From Gammaproteobacteria bacterium (GTDB taxonomy: Bacteria; Pseudomonadota; Gammaproteobacteria; CAIRSR01): 55,381 nucleotides of DNA. Shown one piece after another: positions 7,892 through 17,812 of the stretch. The notes under the pieces are model-generated. The model saw only the letters and a program-made list of their open reading frames with translations, searched no databases and had not been told where the DNA came from. The stretch's first letter is position 1. Every line of letters begins with the position of its first letter. Where the stretch lies: NCBI GenBank assembly GCA_963575655.1, contig CAUYTY010000044.1, forward strand, positions 1-55,381, in the 5' to 3' direction. Made by a program: the position numbers and the translations under genes.

Positions 7892-10800
7892 GTGGCGAAT
7901 ATGACCATAATCCCCCCTCACATCATGATCGTCGAGGATTCTCCGACTCAGGCGATCCAGTTGCAGTTCCTCCTGGAAGAACAGGGTTGGACTGCGGAAT
8001 GCTTCGACACTGCCGAGGCGGCGCTCGACCAACTCAATCGGAACCGCCCCGATCTGCTCTTGGTCGATTACCACCTGCCGCACATGAACGGCGACGAGTT
8101 GGCGCGTCTCGTTCGCATGAATGTTCAGACCCGCGACATCCCTCTGGTGATGTTGACCGACGCCGTGGGTCGAGACACCGAACAACGGGGACTGGAGAGT
8201 GGGGCCGATGCCTACGTCGCGAAATCCGACGATACTGACGTGCTGCTCATGCGCATCGGCTCCCTATTGCGCCGCAACGCCGAGGGAAGAGTGGCCATTG
8301 GCGGCGAGCAATCGAATCTACGCCGCTCACGTCTCTTGATCGTCGATGACAGCCCCACCTTTCTCGAATACCTTCGCCACCACCTAGAACAAGATGGTTA
8401 CGACGTTACTGCCGTGGATGGCGGTCATGCGGCCTTAGAGCGTGTCGAGGCCGAGAGCTTTGACTGTCTGGTCGTCGATCTGGTTATGCCAGGCATGAGT
8501 GGCACCGAGCTGTGCCTGCAGCTGGACGCCCTACGCCGGACGCGAGAACGGTTGTTTCAGATCGTGATGCTCACCAGCCGTGACACCAAGGATGACATGA
8601 TGCGTGGCCTAGAAGCAGGGGCAGATGATTTCGTCGGAAAATCGGGCGACATCGAGATCCTCCGGGCACGGATTCGCGCCCTCCTCCGACGCAAGGCCCT
8701 GCACGAGGAAAATCTACGAATTACCCAGGAATTCCGAACCAAGGAACTGGAATTGGCCCAGGCACGCCGCGAACGAGAGGCAGCAGAACTCCGCGCCATC
8801 CTCGCCGAAGAATTAGAAACGACCAATCGTGAATTAATGCTTGCCAAGGAGGTTGCCGAACGGGCCAGTCGTGCAAAAAGCGAATTTGTGGCCAATATGA
8901 GCCACGAGATTCGAACCCCAATGAACGCAATCCTGGGGCTGGTCTACCTTTTGGAACAGACCTCGCTGTCTCCCATGCAGCGCGATTATCTCGAAAAAAC
9001 TCGTTTGTCGGCCAAATCACTACTCGGCATCCTTAACGATATCTTAGATTTCTCTAAGGTCGAGGCCGGTCGTTTAGATTTGGAGAAAGTACCGTTTCGG
9101 CTCGATGACCTCATGAAAACTTTGGCAACGATCACGGCCGCCAATGCTCGAGATAAAAATATTGAGGTGCTGTTCCGCATCAACCGAAATGAACCCATGG
9201 CACTGATTGGCGATGCCCTTAGACTCCAGCAGGTACTGCTTAATCTAACCGGCAATGCCATTAAATTCACCCAAGAAGGGGAAGTCGTCCTCTCGGTAGA
9301 AACCCTCAGCACCACTGCCGATCAAATCCGACTACGTTTCTCGGTATGTGATACCGGCATTGGCATCGCTCCAAACTTGCAAAAAATTATCTTCGATCCA
9401 TTCAGCCAAGGCGATTCCTCGACCACTCGACGGTTTGGTGGAACTGGCCTCGGTCTTGCCATTTGTCAACGGTTGGTTAATCTCATGGATGGAGAGATTA
9501 CGGTGTGGAGCGAGCCCGGTCGAGGTAGCACCTTCAGTTTTACTGCCTGTTTTGGTCTCGGACCGGAGGTCCAGACCACACCGTTATTATCGCCAACGCT
9601 GCTTCCTCCGGTACGGGTACTCGTGGTAGATGACAATCCAGTTGCCCGTGAGGTCATGGCCACTATAACCAATTCATTCGATTGGCAAACCGTTATCGCT
9701 GGTTCGAGTCGTGAGGCAATCACCGCTATTGATCAGGCCATGGCCGTGGGAATGCCGTTCGATCTCATTCTCCTCGACTGGCATATGCCTGGGAGTGGTG
9801 GCCACGACGTAGTTCTCCACATCAAGGAGCGCTATCCCTCAGTAGTTATGCCGGTCATTCTGGTGGTCAGTGCGTTCGACCAGGAAAAGGTGGTAAAGGA
9901 CAGCAATAATGACCCTGCAGTACGATTAGTATTAACCAAGCCAGTTACACCATCCGTACTGCTTGACGCGGTCACTACGGTATACCAAGCCACGCACACA
10001 CCCCCAGTCGCTAAATCTATCCTTCCCCCCTCCCCCTCGGTTACCTCACTCGCGGGACTCTCCTTGCTACTGGTCGAGGACAACGAGATCAATCAATTAG
10101 TCGTACAACGTATCCTCGAGGGAGCGGGGGTAACCGTCGAGATCGCAGGAAATGGATTCGAAGCCCTCGACCGGTTAACAACAGTGAATGCCCGCTTCGA
10201 TGCGGTTCTGATGGACATACAAATGCCCGGAATGGATGGTTACGAGGCTACTCGTGCCATCCGCAGTCAACTCGGACTGACCAATCTACCGATCATTGCC
10301 ATGACAGCCAACGTCTTACCGTCCGACCGGGAACGTTCGCAACAGGCCGGTATGAACGCCCACCTTGCTAAACCTATCGAGGTGGCGGAACTATTCACGG
10401 TACTTTCCCGCTTACTACCAACCTTACCTGCGCGTACCCAAGAACAACCACCAGAGGGATCGAGACCTGCGGTGCCTACGATGGAAGTAGTATCAAGGGT
10501 AGAATCGGAGCCGGAGGGGGTTAAAACCGACGCCTCCCCGCGCTCCTTCCCTTCTATTGCGGGAATCGATGGGACACTTGCCATCGAGCGACTTAACGGG
10601 AACCTTCACTTGTTCACTGCGTTGCTGAACCGCCTCGTAGAACAATTCGGCGCCACTGCCAGCCTAACTCGCGCCGACCTGGACGCAGGTAACCGCACCG
10701 GTGCCCTCCATCGCCTGCACACCCTGCGTGGAGTTGCCAGCAACCTGGCCGCACACCAAATCGCCGAACAAGCCGGGACTTTGGAAACTGCGCTTAGGAA

Positions 10801-11137
10801 TGATGAGAAGCAGCACGAGGTAGAGAATCTACTATTGACGCTGGAAAAGACCTTGAACGATCTGGTCTTGGCCATCCATACTCACCACATTACGGAGGAA
10901 GAAGTATTGAGTGTCCCTCCCGAGAAAATTCCTGACCACAACCCTTCCGGTATCAATATCTTCCTTAACGCCTTGGATCGACAAGATATCGCAGCGATTG
11001 ATTTGTTTCTTGAATTGGGTCCATGGTATCGGAAGAAATTCGGGACTGAGGCTGCACGGCGCCTCGGTCAGGCGATCAATAATCTTAATTTCTCTCAGGC
11101 CTCCGTACTGTTTCGAACGCAACTCGGAATAGTGTAA
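7892..11137 (+). CDS. Hybrid sensor histidine kinase (REC-REC-HisKA-HATPase-REC-REC-HPt)
   Basis: A 1081-residue cytoplasmic phosphorelay protein with no membrane segment. Order: REC1 (~9-125, phospho-Asp in LLLVDYHLP at 59), REC2 (~146-265, Asp in LVVDLVMPG ~195), coiled coil (~270-325), HisKA with [10 protein letters not shown] (His ~338), HATPase with [19 protein letters not shown] and GGTGLGLAI (~440-560), REC3 (~572-690, [10 protein letters not shown]), REC4 (~723-840, [13 protein letters not shown]) and HPt with [14 protein letters not shown] (~941). A ~65-residue tail follows. Two receivers before the kinase make it both target and source of phosphate. The GTG at 7892 is taken as start; ATG at 7901 is an alternative. 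A diguanylate cyclase follows 55 bp later, so c-di-GMP output is plausible. Confidence 0.93.
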   Translation: MANMTIIPPHIMIVEDSPTQAIQLQFLLEEQGWTAECFDTAEAALDQLNRNRPDLLLVDYHLPHMNGDELARLVRMNVQTRDIPLVMLTDAVGRDTEQRGLESGADAYVAKSDDTDVLLMRIGSLLRRNAEGRVAIGGEQSNLRRSRLLIVDDSPTFLEYLRHHLEQDGYDVTAVDGGHAALERVEAESFDCLVVDLVMPGMSGTELCLQLDALRRTRERLFQIVMLTSRDTKDDMMRGLEAGADDFVGKSGDIEILRARIRALLRRKALHEENLRITQEFRTKELELAQARREREAAELRAILAEELETTNRELMLAKEVAERASRAKSEFVANMSHEIRTPMNAILGLVYLLEQTSLSPMQRDYLEKTRLSAKSLLGILNDILDFSKVEAGRLDLEKVPFRLDDLMKTLATITAANARDKNIEVLFRINRNEPMALIGDALRLQQVLLNLTGNAIKFTQEGEVVLSVETLSTTADQIRLRFSVCDTGIGIAPNLQKIIFDPFSQGDSSTTRRFGGTGLGLAICQRLVNLMDGEITVWSEPGRGSTFSFTACFGLGPEVQTTPLLSPTLLPPVRVLVVDDNPVAREVMATITNSFDWQTVIAGSSREAITAIDQAMAVGMPFDLILLDWHMPGSGGHDVVLHIKERYPSVVMPVILVVSAFDQEKVVKDSNNDPAVRLVLTKPVTPSVLLDAVTTVYQATHTPPVAKSILPPSPSVTSLAGLSLLLVEDNEINQLVVQRILEGAGVTVEIAGNGFEALDRLTTVNARFDAVLMDIQMPGMDGYEATRAIRSQLGLTNLPIIAMTANVLPSDRERSQQAGMNAHLAKPIEVAELFTVLSRLLPTLPARTQEQPPEGSRPAVPTMEVVSRVESEPEGVKTDASPRSFPSIAGIDGTLAIERLNGNLHLFTALLNRLVEQFGATASLTRADLDAGNRTGALHRLHTLRGVASNLAAHQIAEQAGTLETALRNDEKQHEVENLLLTLEKTLNDLVLAIHTHHITEEEVLSVPPEKIPDHNPSGINIFLNALDRQDIAAIDLFLELGPWYRKKFGTEAARRLGQAINNLNFSQASVLFRTQLGIV

Positions 11138-11192
11138 AGCCAACAATAACCGCAAGTTAAATTCTTTAGGAAAATTTCTGGAAAAATATCTC

Positions 11193-12557
11193 GTGAAGAT
11201 CGCACACAAAATAGAAAAGACTAGCGATATTGTCGCTGTCGATGAAGAGCACACTCGGTTGTGTACTGGCCTGATAGATTTCTTCACGCTTATCGAAGTG
11301 GGCAGCCTTTCCCCGAAGGACATCCTAGGAAAATTCGATGGATTAATTAAAAATATCGAAGAACATTTTTCCCACGAAGAAAAAATTATGAGGAATATCA
11401 GTCTGCCCAGTTACGAGCAGCACCGAGCCCAGCATTTGCGGCTGCTCCTCGATATGGAGACGTACCGTAAAACGCTATCATATCAAAGTGGTCATTCTGG
11501 CGAGATTCACGGCTACCTGACCAAACTATTGTTTCGTAACATAGAAATAGAAAATCATTTAATCTACGACCACCTCCACCGCGAGGATTCAACCGATATC
11601 TCTGACGAAGAAAAGGAAAGAGTGCAACGCCCCTCCCGTCACGATTCACAACAACCGCGCATTCTGATTGTCGATGATGAACCAACCAATATTCATGTTT
11701 TGGCGGGGATGCTCAAACCAGATTATCAGGTTCTGTTTGCACTGTCAGGAGAGGATGCCCTGCGGATCGCCGAATTACGCGAACCTGATCTAATTTTGCT
11801 TGACATTAGAATGCCAGGTATGGACGGATTTACTGTATGTACTAGGTTGAAAGCACATCCTTTGCTTCGCGAGATTCCCGTTATCTTCGTTACGGCACTG
11901 CATGAAGTAAACGATGAGGTTCAAGGTCTTGAGGTCGGGGCGATAGATTATATTATCAAACCAGCCCACGCAATGATTGTGCGTAACCGAGTGCGCAATC
12001 ATTTGGAACTCAAGACGCAGCGCGATACCCTGCGAAGTTTCGCTGTCATTGATGGATTAACAGGAATTACCAATCGTCGTGGTTTTGAGGAGGCATTTGA
12101 ACGCGAATGGCGCCGCTCCCGACGCAATCGTTCACAACTTTCGCTCATGGTCGCCGACATCGATCACTTCAAAGCCTACAATGACCATTATGGCCATGTT
12201 GCCGGTGACGAATGTCTGCGGGGTGTTGCTGAAGTTTTTCGCCGCCAGATGATCCATCCGGGCGATTTGGTAGCACGATATGGTGGTGAGGAATTAGTCT
12301 GCCTATTACCCGATACCGATGCAGCAAGTGCCAACCAAACCGCCCAACGTATCTTTGCGGACTTTGCCACCCAGGCCATTCGTCACGCAGCATCACCAAT
12401 CGCCCCGGTAATTACCGTGAGTGTCGGGATCGCGACTGCGGTTGCCGATGCAACAACCGATCGTAATGAGTTACTGGCCCTTGCCGACTGCCGCCTCTAT
12501 GAGGCAAAGAATTCTGGAAGAAACCGGTTTTGTGCCGGAATCCTTCCGAGTGGTTAA
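11193..12557 (+). CDS. Hemerythrin-REC-GGDEF diguanylate cyclase, first of tandem pair
   Basis: 454 residues. An N-terminal bacteriohemerythrin domain (~13-130) has the iron-ligand pattern HFSHEEKIM, YEQHRAQHLRLL and IYDHL, suggesting an O2- or redox-sensing di-iron site. A receiver follows (RILIVDDEPTN; phospho-Asp in LILLDIRMPGMDG ~204), then a GGDEF domain with active-type motif YGGEEL and metal-binding DIDHFKAYND. The position of the inhibitory RxxD site reads HPGD, so product inhibition is probably lost. GTG at 11193 is the likely start. It probably signals with the hybrid kinase immediately upstream. Confidence 0.92.
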   Translation: MKIAHKIEKTSDIVAVDEEHTRLCTGLIDFFTLIEVGSLSPKDILGKFDGLIKNIEEHFSHEEKIMRNISLPSYEQHRAQHLRLLLDMETYRKTLSYQSGHSGEIHGYLTKLLFRNIEIENHLIYDHLHREDSTDISDEEKERVQRPSRHDSQQPRILIVDDEPTNIHVLAGMLKPDYQVLFALSGEDALRIAELREPDLILLDIRMPGMDGFTVCTRLKAHPLLREIPVIFVTALHEVNDEVQGLEVGAIDYIIKPAHAMIVRNRVRNHLELKTQRDTLRSFAVIDGLTGITNRRGFEEAFEREWRRSRRNRSQLSLMVADIDHFKAYNDHYGHVAGDECLRGVAEVFRRQMIHPGDLVARYGGEELVCLLPDTDAASANQTAQRIFADFATQAIRHAASPIAPVITVSVGIATAVADATTDRNELLALADCRLYEAKNSGRNRFCAGILPSG

Positions 12558-12664
12558 ATATCCATCTAAGGGACTACCTAGCAAACGACTAAGCCATCAT
12601 TTCGGCATACCCCGCCGGAATGAAGGACAGATGGTAACTTGGGTTATCTTAATACGGACCTTCA

Positions 12665-14056
12665 ATGAACGAAAAAAACAATCATTCTCATCTTGGCGTT
12701 GGTGAAGCCGAAGGCGCACTACCCGTGGGCACTGGCATCCTCTCAGTGGATGAGCGTTATTTCCGATTAGCCGAGCGTATTGATAATTTTTGTGGAAACC
12801 CAAAAGGGATTGGCGTTTCACCTGAACATGTCGCGGGATATTTTAGGGAATTGATTAAAGAAGTCTCAGAGTATTTCATCTATGAAGAAAAGATTATGCG
12901 CAACATTGGATTACCGAGTTGCGAACATCATAAGCAATACCATAAACGCCTCCTCCACGATCTTGAGGAGTACCGCAAGACGCTGTTAAATCGCCTCTAC
13001 TTAGATTCAATTGCAGAGGTCCATGATTATCTGAGTCACGGCCTGTGTCATTCGTTAGAAGTAGAAAATCGAATGATCCGGAGTCATATAAATCGGGAGC
13101 TACCGCCCATCGAGGAACTGGTTGCGGGGTGTAAGGATAAGACGATAAAGCGCCCAACGATTCTCGTCGCTGATGATGAACCGGTTGATGTTCAGATCGT
13201 AGCAGATATTTTAAAACGGGATCATAATATCTTGCTGGCTTTATCGGGGGAGGACACGCTACGGATCGCCGAGTTGCACGAACCTGACCTGATTTTGCTT
13301 GATGTCAGAATGGATGGCATGGATGGTTTTACCGTATGCCGCAAACTCAAAGAAAATCCGTTACTCAAGGATATCCCGGTAATTTTTGTTACGGCAATGA
13401 ATGATCTGGAGGATGAGGCCAAAGGACTAGAGATTGGCGCCATCGACTACATTACCAAGCCAATCCATTCTTTCATTATTCGTAATCGAGTACGCAATCA
13501 TTTGGAACTAAAGGCACAACGCGACACCTTGCGCTGTCTTGCTGTAATTGATGGTTTAACCGGGATCACCAATCGCCGAGGGTTTGATGAGGCGCTTGAT
13601 CGAGAATGGCGGCGGGCGCTTAGAAATAGTTCTAAAATTTCCCTGGCCATTGCCGACATCGACCATTTCAAGGCCTACAACGATCATTACGGCCATCTAG
13701 TGGGTGATGAATGTCTGCGTGCCGTCACAGGGGTATTCCACCATCAGATGAGACGCCCCACGGATCTGACGGCACGCTATGGCGGCGAAGAGATTATCTG
13801 TCTACTCCCCGATACTGATTCCGCTGGTGCCCACCTCGTAGTCCGGCGTATTTTGGCAGACCTGGCGGCATTGGCGATTCACCATGAGGCATCACCCATC
13901 GCTCCAGTGGTTACGGTTAGCGTGGGGATTGCCACAGCAGTTGCCCGTCCCAAGCATAACCAGAGTGACTTGTTGGCCTTAGCCGATCGCTACCTCTATG
14001 AGGCGAAAAACTCTGGGAGAAATCAAATCAAGGTTGGTTCCCTCGAGAACAATTAG
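12665..14056 (+). CDS. Hemerythrin-REC-GGDEF diguanylate cyclase, second of tandem pair
   Basis: 463 residues with the same architecture as its neighbour and evidently a tandem duplicate. Hemerythrin ligands appear in YFIYEEKIM, CEHHKQYHKRLLHDL and the H/D pair near residue 140; the first HFSH is replaced by YFIY, so one iron ligand may differ. The receiver has LILLDVRMDGMDGF. The GGDEF domain reads YGGEEI with RPTD five residues earlier, so unlike the first copy it keeps the inhibitory site. The 107-bp gap has no clear terminator. Confidence 0.9.
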   Translation: MNEKNNHSHLGVGEAEGALPVGTGILSVDERYFRLAERIDNFCGNPKGIGVSPEHVAGYFRELIKEVSEYFIYEEKIMRNIGLPSCEHHKQYHKRLLHDLEEYRKTLLNRLYLDSIAEVHDYLSHGLCHSLEVENRMIRSHINRELPPIEELVAGCKDKTIKRPTILVADDEPVDVQIVADILKRDHNILLALSGEDTLRIAELHEPDLILLDVRMDGMDGFTVCRKLKENPLLKDIPVIFVTAMNDLEDEAKGLEIGAIDYITKPIHSFIIRNRVRNHLELKAQRDTLRCLAVIDGLTGITNRRGFDEALDREWRRALRNSSKISLAIADIDHFKAYNDHYGHLVGDECLRAVTGVFHHQMRRPTDLTARYGGEEIICLLPDTDSAGAHLVVRRILADLAALAIHHEASPIAPVVTVSVGIATAVARPKHNQSDLLALADRYLYEAKNSGRNQIKVGSLENN

Positions 14057-14094
14057 GTCAACACACTGACTGCTGACAAAAGGAAATAGACTGG

Positions 14095-14166
14095 ATGATA
14101 GAAAAGATCTATACGATGACTTGCGAGGAATCCCAGACCTTCTCAATAAAATTCAACCTCCGATGA
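14095..14166 (+). CDS. Possible 23-residue leader peptide overlapping the transglutaminase start
   Basis: The frame MIEKIYTMTCEESQ... has an AGGAAA ribosome-binding site nine bases upstream and ends at a TGA overlapping the next gene's ATG (ATGA at 14163-14166). This arrangement would couple translation of the two. The peptide itself matches nothing I know. It may be chance. Confidence 0.3.
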   Translation: MIEKIYTMTCEESQTFSIKFNLR

Positions 14167-15149
14167 CCGACATCCATCTTCAACAACCGGCACAAGTCCG
14201 TCGTTTTCGTATTCGTCACACTACGTCATATCATTACAACCAACCGATTGAGCGCAGCGTTCATCGCTTGCATTTGCGGCCGTTTCACGATTGGAAGCAA
14301 CAGGTCGTCGATTATCAGCTACGATTGACGCCTGATACCGTTATCATCGAATACGAAGACGCCCTCGGCAATTGGACAACGCACTATGAAAGCGATTATC
14401 CATATACGGATATGACGATTACCGCCGAGACCATCGTTGAATTGCTCGATAGTGATCCCTTTGCCTTTACCCACCTCTCCGCACGCCCCAAGTTTCCATT
14501 ATCATGGATGCCTTGGGACTATACGATACTATCGCCCTATCTTACCCCCATTGAGTTACCCGAAACGCAGCTCACCGAGATCTACGACTATGCCATGTCA
14601 TTCGTCGACCGCAATCATGGTGACCTCGTCGAGACGCTGTTTGATATTAATCTTACCCTGTTTCGGGAATTCAAATACGTCACCGGCTCAACCAATATTG
14701 ATACTACGCCCTACGACATACTGATAAACAGGCGTGGGGTTTGCCAAGATTTTGCCAATCTGTTCATCTGCATGGCGCGATTGCTTGGGCTGCCGTCACG
14801 GTATGTCTGTGGCTATGTGTATACGAAGGATCATTATCAAAATCGGGTGGGGAACCTAGCCGGTGCGACCCACGCTTGGGTTCAGCTCTACATTCCGCGA
14901 GTTGGTTGGAAGGGTTTTGACCCAACCAATGGCATTCTTCCTGCCACAGAGCATGTACGACTTTCCGTAGGTCGCCACTATCGCGATACCGCCCCAGTGA
15001 CCGGCACACTCTATACAATGGCCCAAGAAACGATGATAACGTCGGTCGAGATGTTCGATATTAGCCCGGAAAGCCCCAATTCAAATCAAGACGCCCCCAA
15101 AATCGAACAACCACCAGCCAAACCGTTGCAAGAAAATAAAACAACGTAA
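14163..15149 (+). CDS. Transglutaminase-like cysteine protease family protein
   Basis: About 328 residues. The N-terminal part (RIRHTTSYHYNQPIERSVHR) is the bacterial transglutaminase-like N-domain. The core has the Cys-His-Asp triad in RRGVCQDFANLF, GATHAWVQLY and KGFDPTNG. No signal peptide is seen, so it should act in the cytoplasm as a peptidase or transamidase; substrate unknown. The ATG at 14163 is preferred because of the ATGA overlap and because residues encoded upstream (from a TTG at 14121) look non-conserved. The C-terminus is Pro/Gln/Asn-rich. It is probably unrelated to the defence genes 18 bp downstream. Confidence 0.85.
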   Translation: MTDIHLQQPAQVRRFRIRHTTSYHYNQPIERSVHRLHLRPFHDWKQQVVDYQLRLTPDTVIIEYEDALGNWTTHYESDYPYTDMTITAETIVELLDSDPFAFTHLSARPKFPLSWMPWDYTILSPYLTPIELPETQLTEIYDYAMSFVDRNHGDLVETLFDINLTLFREFKYVTGSTNIDTTPYDILINRRGVCQDFANLFICMARLLGLPSRYVCGYVYTKDHYQNRVGNLAGATHAWVQLYIPRVGWKGFDPTNGILPATEHVRLSVGRHYRDTAPVTGTLYTMAQETMITSVEMFDISPESPNSNQDAPKIEQPPAKPLQENKTT

Positions 15150-15166
15150 TCATTCTGGAAATAATC

Positions 15167-16438
15167 ATGCCCAACCCACCATTTATCAAAAGTCTGCACA
15201 TCCATAAAGTCAGGCATTTAGAAAATATCGATATTTCACTAGATGAAAATCGCCCGAGACATTTGATTCTTACCGGCCCCAATGGCAGCGGAAAAACCTC
15301 TGTGCTCCTGGCTATCAAGGATTATTTGAATGGCATTCCTAATCGAGATTTGATGGAATTGGAGCAACGGCGCAACAACATCAATAGTTCCAAAAATAGC
15401 ATTAAACATTTAGAAGCCCAACTAAAACAACCTAACCGAAGCGAACAGCAGAAAACGCAACAGAGAATTCAGATCTCTGAATACAGACGAAGCATTGAAA
15501 ATAACACAAAATACATATCCAGCTTCGAAAGAATCGAAACTGTGATCAGCGATCTACCCGGAATGATCGAGAATTATCACCAAGGAGATTACCTAATCGC
15601 TTTTTTTGATTCCAAGCGTTTAGCAAAGCTCGAGAAGGTTAGCGGCGTACAAAAGATAGACATCCCAGAAATAAATCCTATAGAGAGTGGCAGACTTGCC
15701 AGTAAATTCCTACAATTTCTGGTCAACCAAGAAAACAAAATCGGCATGTTTCATTACCAAGGGAACCATGAACGGGCACATCAATTAACACAATGAAAAA
15801 ATAATTTTATCGAACGCCTGCGCACTTTATTTCGGTCCCCTGAGCTGAACCTGGAATACGATGTAGAACGTTTTGAGTTCGGAATTCATATCCCAGGTCG
15901 GGAGCCATTTGGCTTCGATCAGCTTTCCGATGGTTTTTCTGCCTCCATCCAGATTATCGCTGAACTTTTGCTGCGCATGGAAGCCAAGCAAACCGGCCTC
16001 TACGATATGGCGGGAGTGGTATTGATCGATGAAATAGAAACCCATCTGCACATCGAACTGCAAAAGCAGATACTACCCTTCTTAACCAGCTTTTTCCCTC
16101 ATCTGCAATTTATAGTCACCAGCCATTCACCATTCGTACTCAATTCGCTGGCGGATGCCGTAGTTTTTGATCTGGAATCATTGAAACGCTGGGAAAATCT
16201 GGCACCTTTGTCGACGAGCAACATTATCGAAGATTATTTCGATTCCGTTCAATACTCACAAGTTAGCAAAGATTTGTTGGCCCGCTACCAAACATTGTCT
16301 AACCAGCAGCCACGCACGACAGAGCAAAATACGGAGTATCAGAAGTTAATTGAACTGTTGGATGGTGTAAGTCTGGAACAGTCGCCAGAATTGGTTGCGC
16401 AATATCGCTATCTGCGTACTAAGGAACAACCAAGATGA
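15167..16438 (+). pseudogene. ptuA: PtuA-type Septu ATPase, interrupted by one in-frame TGA
   Basis: The frame encodes an ABC/SMC-like ATPase of 423 codons broken only by TGA at 15794-15796. Before it lie HLILTGPNGSGKTSVLLAI (Walker A, ~35) and a coiled-coil insertion (~65-125). After it come FDQLSDGFSASIQIIAELL (signature), GVVLIDEIETHLH (Walker B) and IVTSHSPFVLNSLADA (switch His). Both halves are in the same frame, with no other lesion. The break falls in LTQ-stop-KNNFIERLR, where a Trp codon (TGG) would fit. The gene overlaps ptuB by 4 bp. In Septu systems PtuA complexes with PtuB to cut phage or host nucleic acid. As read, only fragments of 209 and about 156 residues would be made, unless the TGA is read through or is a sequencing error. 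Confidence 0.8.
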
Positions 16439-17085
16439 TTTATTTTCCTAAAACTCAACGGGAGGATCTCCAGGAGTTGCTCGACCAGGAGGAAAAAAAA
16501 GCCAATGGCAGCTATCGGTTAGAAGAGGTGATCGAGCAAATGTCGCTTGATTTTCATCGAAAGTGTTATCTCTGCGAGGATTCTGAACCAACGGGGATTC
16601 AGATGGAACATTTTCAGCTCCATAAAGGAGACATAGCACTAAGATTTTCCTGGAATAATCTATTTTTCTCCTGTTCCCATTGTAATGGAATCAAGAGCGA
16701 TGGATATTTCCCGCTGTTAGATTGCACGCAAGATGAACGTATATGGGAACAAGTAGAGATCGCCGTACAACGGTTCCCTAAGTTTAGATTGGAAGTTAAG
16801 TCCAATCCATTCGCTGGACAAGAAAAATCCTGCGAAAACACCATAAAGCTTCTGCGTAGGATTTTTGAAAGCAATACACCACTTCAAAAACGACAGGCGG
16901 AAAATCTGCGGAGAAAGATACTGCGCGACGATGTCAACTTGATAGACGCTATTTCTAGGAACGACGAAGAGCGTGTGCTTGCAATGATTCAGGCTTCAGC
17001 AAACTTCGCCGGAATGCATCGCCGGACGCTCTGCCGAGAATATTCAAGGCTGTGGGAACGTGTATCATTTAGTACAACGGAGTAA
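16435..17085 (+). CDS. ptuB: PtuB-type HNH endonuclease of a Septu system
   Basis: 216 residues. The HNH fold appears as CYLCEDSEPTGIQMEHFQLH, then FSWNNLFFSCSHCNGIKSD: two CxxC zinc pairs, the catalytic His in EHF and the Asn/His pair. This is the nuclease half of PtuAB-type (Septu) anti-phage modules and of the effectors of some retrons. It starts at an ATG overlapping the ptuA stop (ATGA), so translation is coupled. No reverse transcriptase gene is nearby, so a retron-linked form is not supported here. The reading frame is intact. Confidence 0.85.
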   Translation: MIYFPKTQREDLQELLDQEEKKANGSYRLEEVIEQMSLDFHRKCYLCEDSEPTGIQMEHFQLHKGDIALRFSWNNLFFSCSHCNGIKSDGYFPLLDCTQDERIWEQVEIAVQRFPKFRLEVKSNPFAGQEKSCENTIKLLRRIFESNTPLQKRQAENLRRKILRDDVNLIDAISRNDEERVLAMIQASANFAGMHRRTLCREYSRLWERVSFSTTE

Positions 17086-17157
17086 TTGCGGCGCCTTCAT
17101 CGGGCTACCGCAAGAATCGAAATAGACTCAGCGCCTCCGAATCTCTACTCTGGGAAA

Positions 17158-17526
17158 TTAGAAGCCACTGCTGCGTCGAGTTTGCGAGCGTTCCAAACGT
17201 TCCACTCGATTATCCCGCACATGAAATTTTACTATGCCCTCCCAACCTTCTCCGGTAGATACTGGGCCGATTAACGGCACATAGGTACCACGATATTCCA
17301 CGTAACGATAGGTCCATAGCTCAAGACCTGGACCAAGTGATTCTGTTTCCGTAGGCTCTCCCAACACGCGTCGCAGGTCAGCGGCAGTACTTGTCCCTGC
17401 ATGAATCTGCGAGAGTGAACTCTCATTAACTGCGGCACTGGTGCCATAGGTGTGAGTAGCACAACCCGTGAGTGAAACAAAAGAAATCAGAAACAGCGTG
17501 ACGAGCAACCAGGGTGAAAAATACAT
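17158..17526 (-). CDS. Outer-membrane lipoprotein, BamE/SmpA-like fold
   Basis: 122 residues beginning with a lipoprotein signal ending in the lipobox LTGC, so the mature protein should be lipidated. The remainder (LSQIHAGTSTAADLRRVLGE, then ELWTYRYVEYRG) resembles the small SmpA/OmlA-type domain in which a helix pair precedes a short sheet. The start is the ATG at 17526, preceded by GGAGG; a longer frame to 17562 lacks a signal. It stands alone. The function is not assigned; BamE itself is a possibility, but the sequence is too divergent to say. Confidence 0.75.
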   Translation of the reverse strand: MYFSPWLLVTLFLISFVSLTGCATHTYGTSAAVNESSLSQIHAGTSTAADLRRVLGEPTETESLGPGLELWTYRYVEYRGTYVPLIGPVSTGEGWEGIVKFHVRDNRVERLERSQTRRSSGF

Positions 17527-17812
17527 AGCAATGTTCCTCCTACAAAGAAATGGCACAACCATTTACTTCCTCTCTCAATAGCAAGGGGTAAACAGTTACA
17601 GGGATGAATTGTGAATTCAAGTGGGAGACTGGTTGGTTGCTTAAAATACGGCATCAACGGGAATGGAGGGTAAATAAATTATATCTTTGCTGCGGAACGC
17701 CCCTGGTTAATAGGCAAAGGTTTTGAACCAGTCGATTAGAAAAACATAGACATCCCCTCGCCCTTTATTCGGCGACTAAAGAATGAAGGCCGGAGGATGT
17801 AAACAAGAGCAC

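Noticed and set aside
15167-17085. Retron carrying PtuAB effectors
   Set aside because: No reverse transcriptase gene or msr/msd-like region lies near the pair, so only a Septu-type system is supported.
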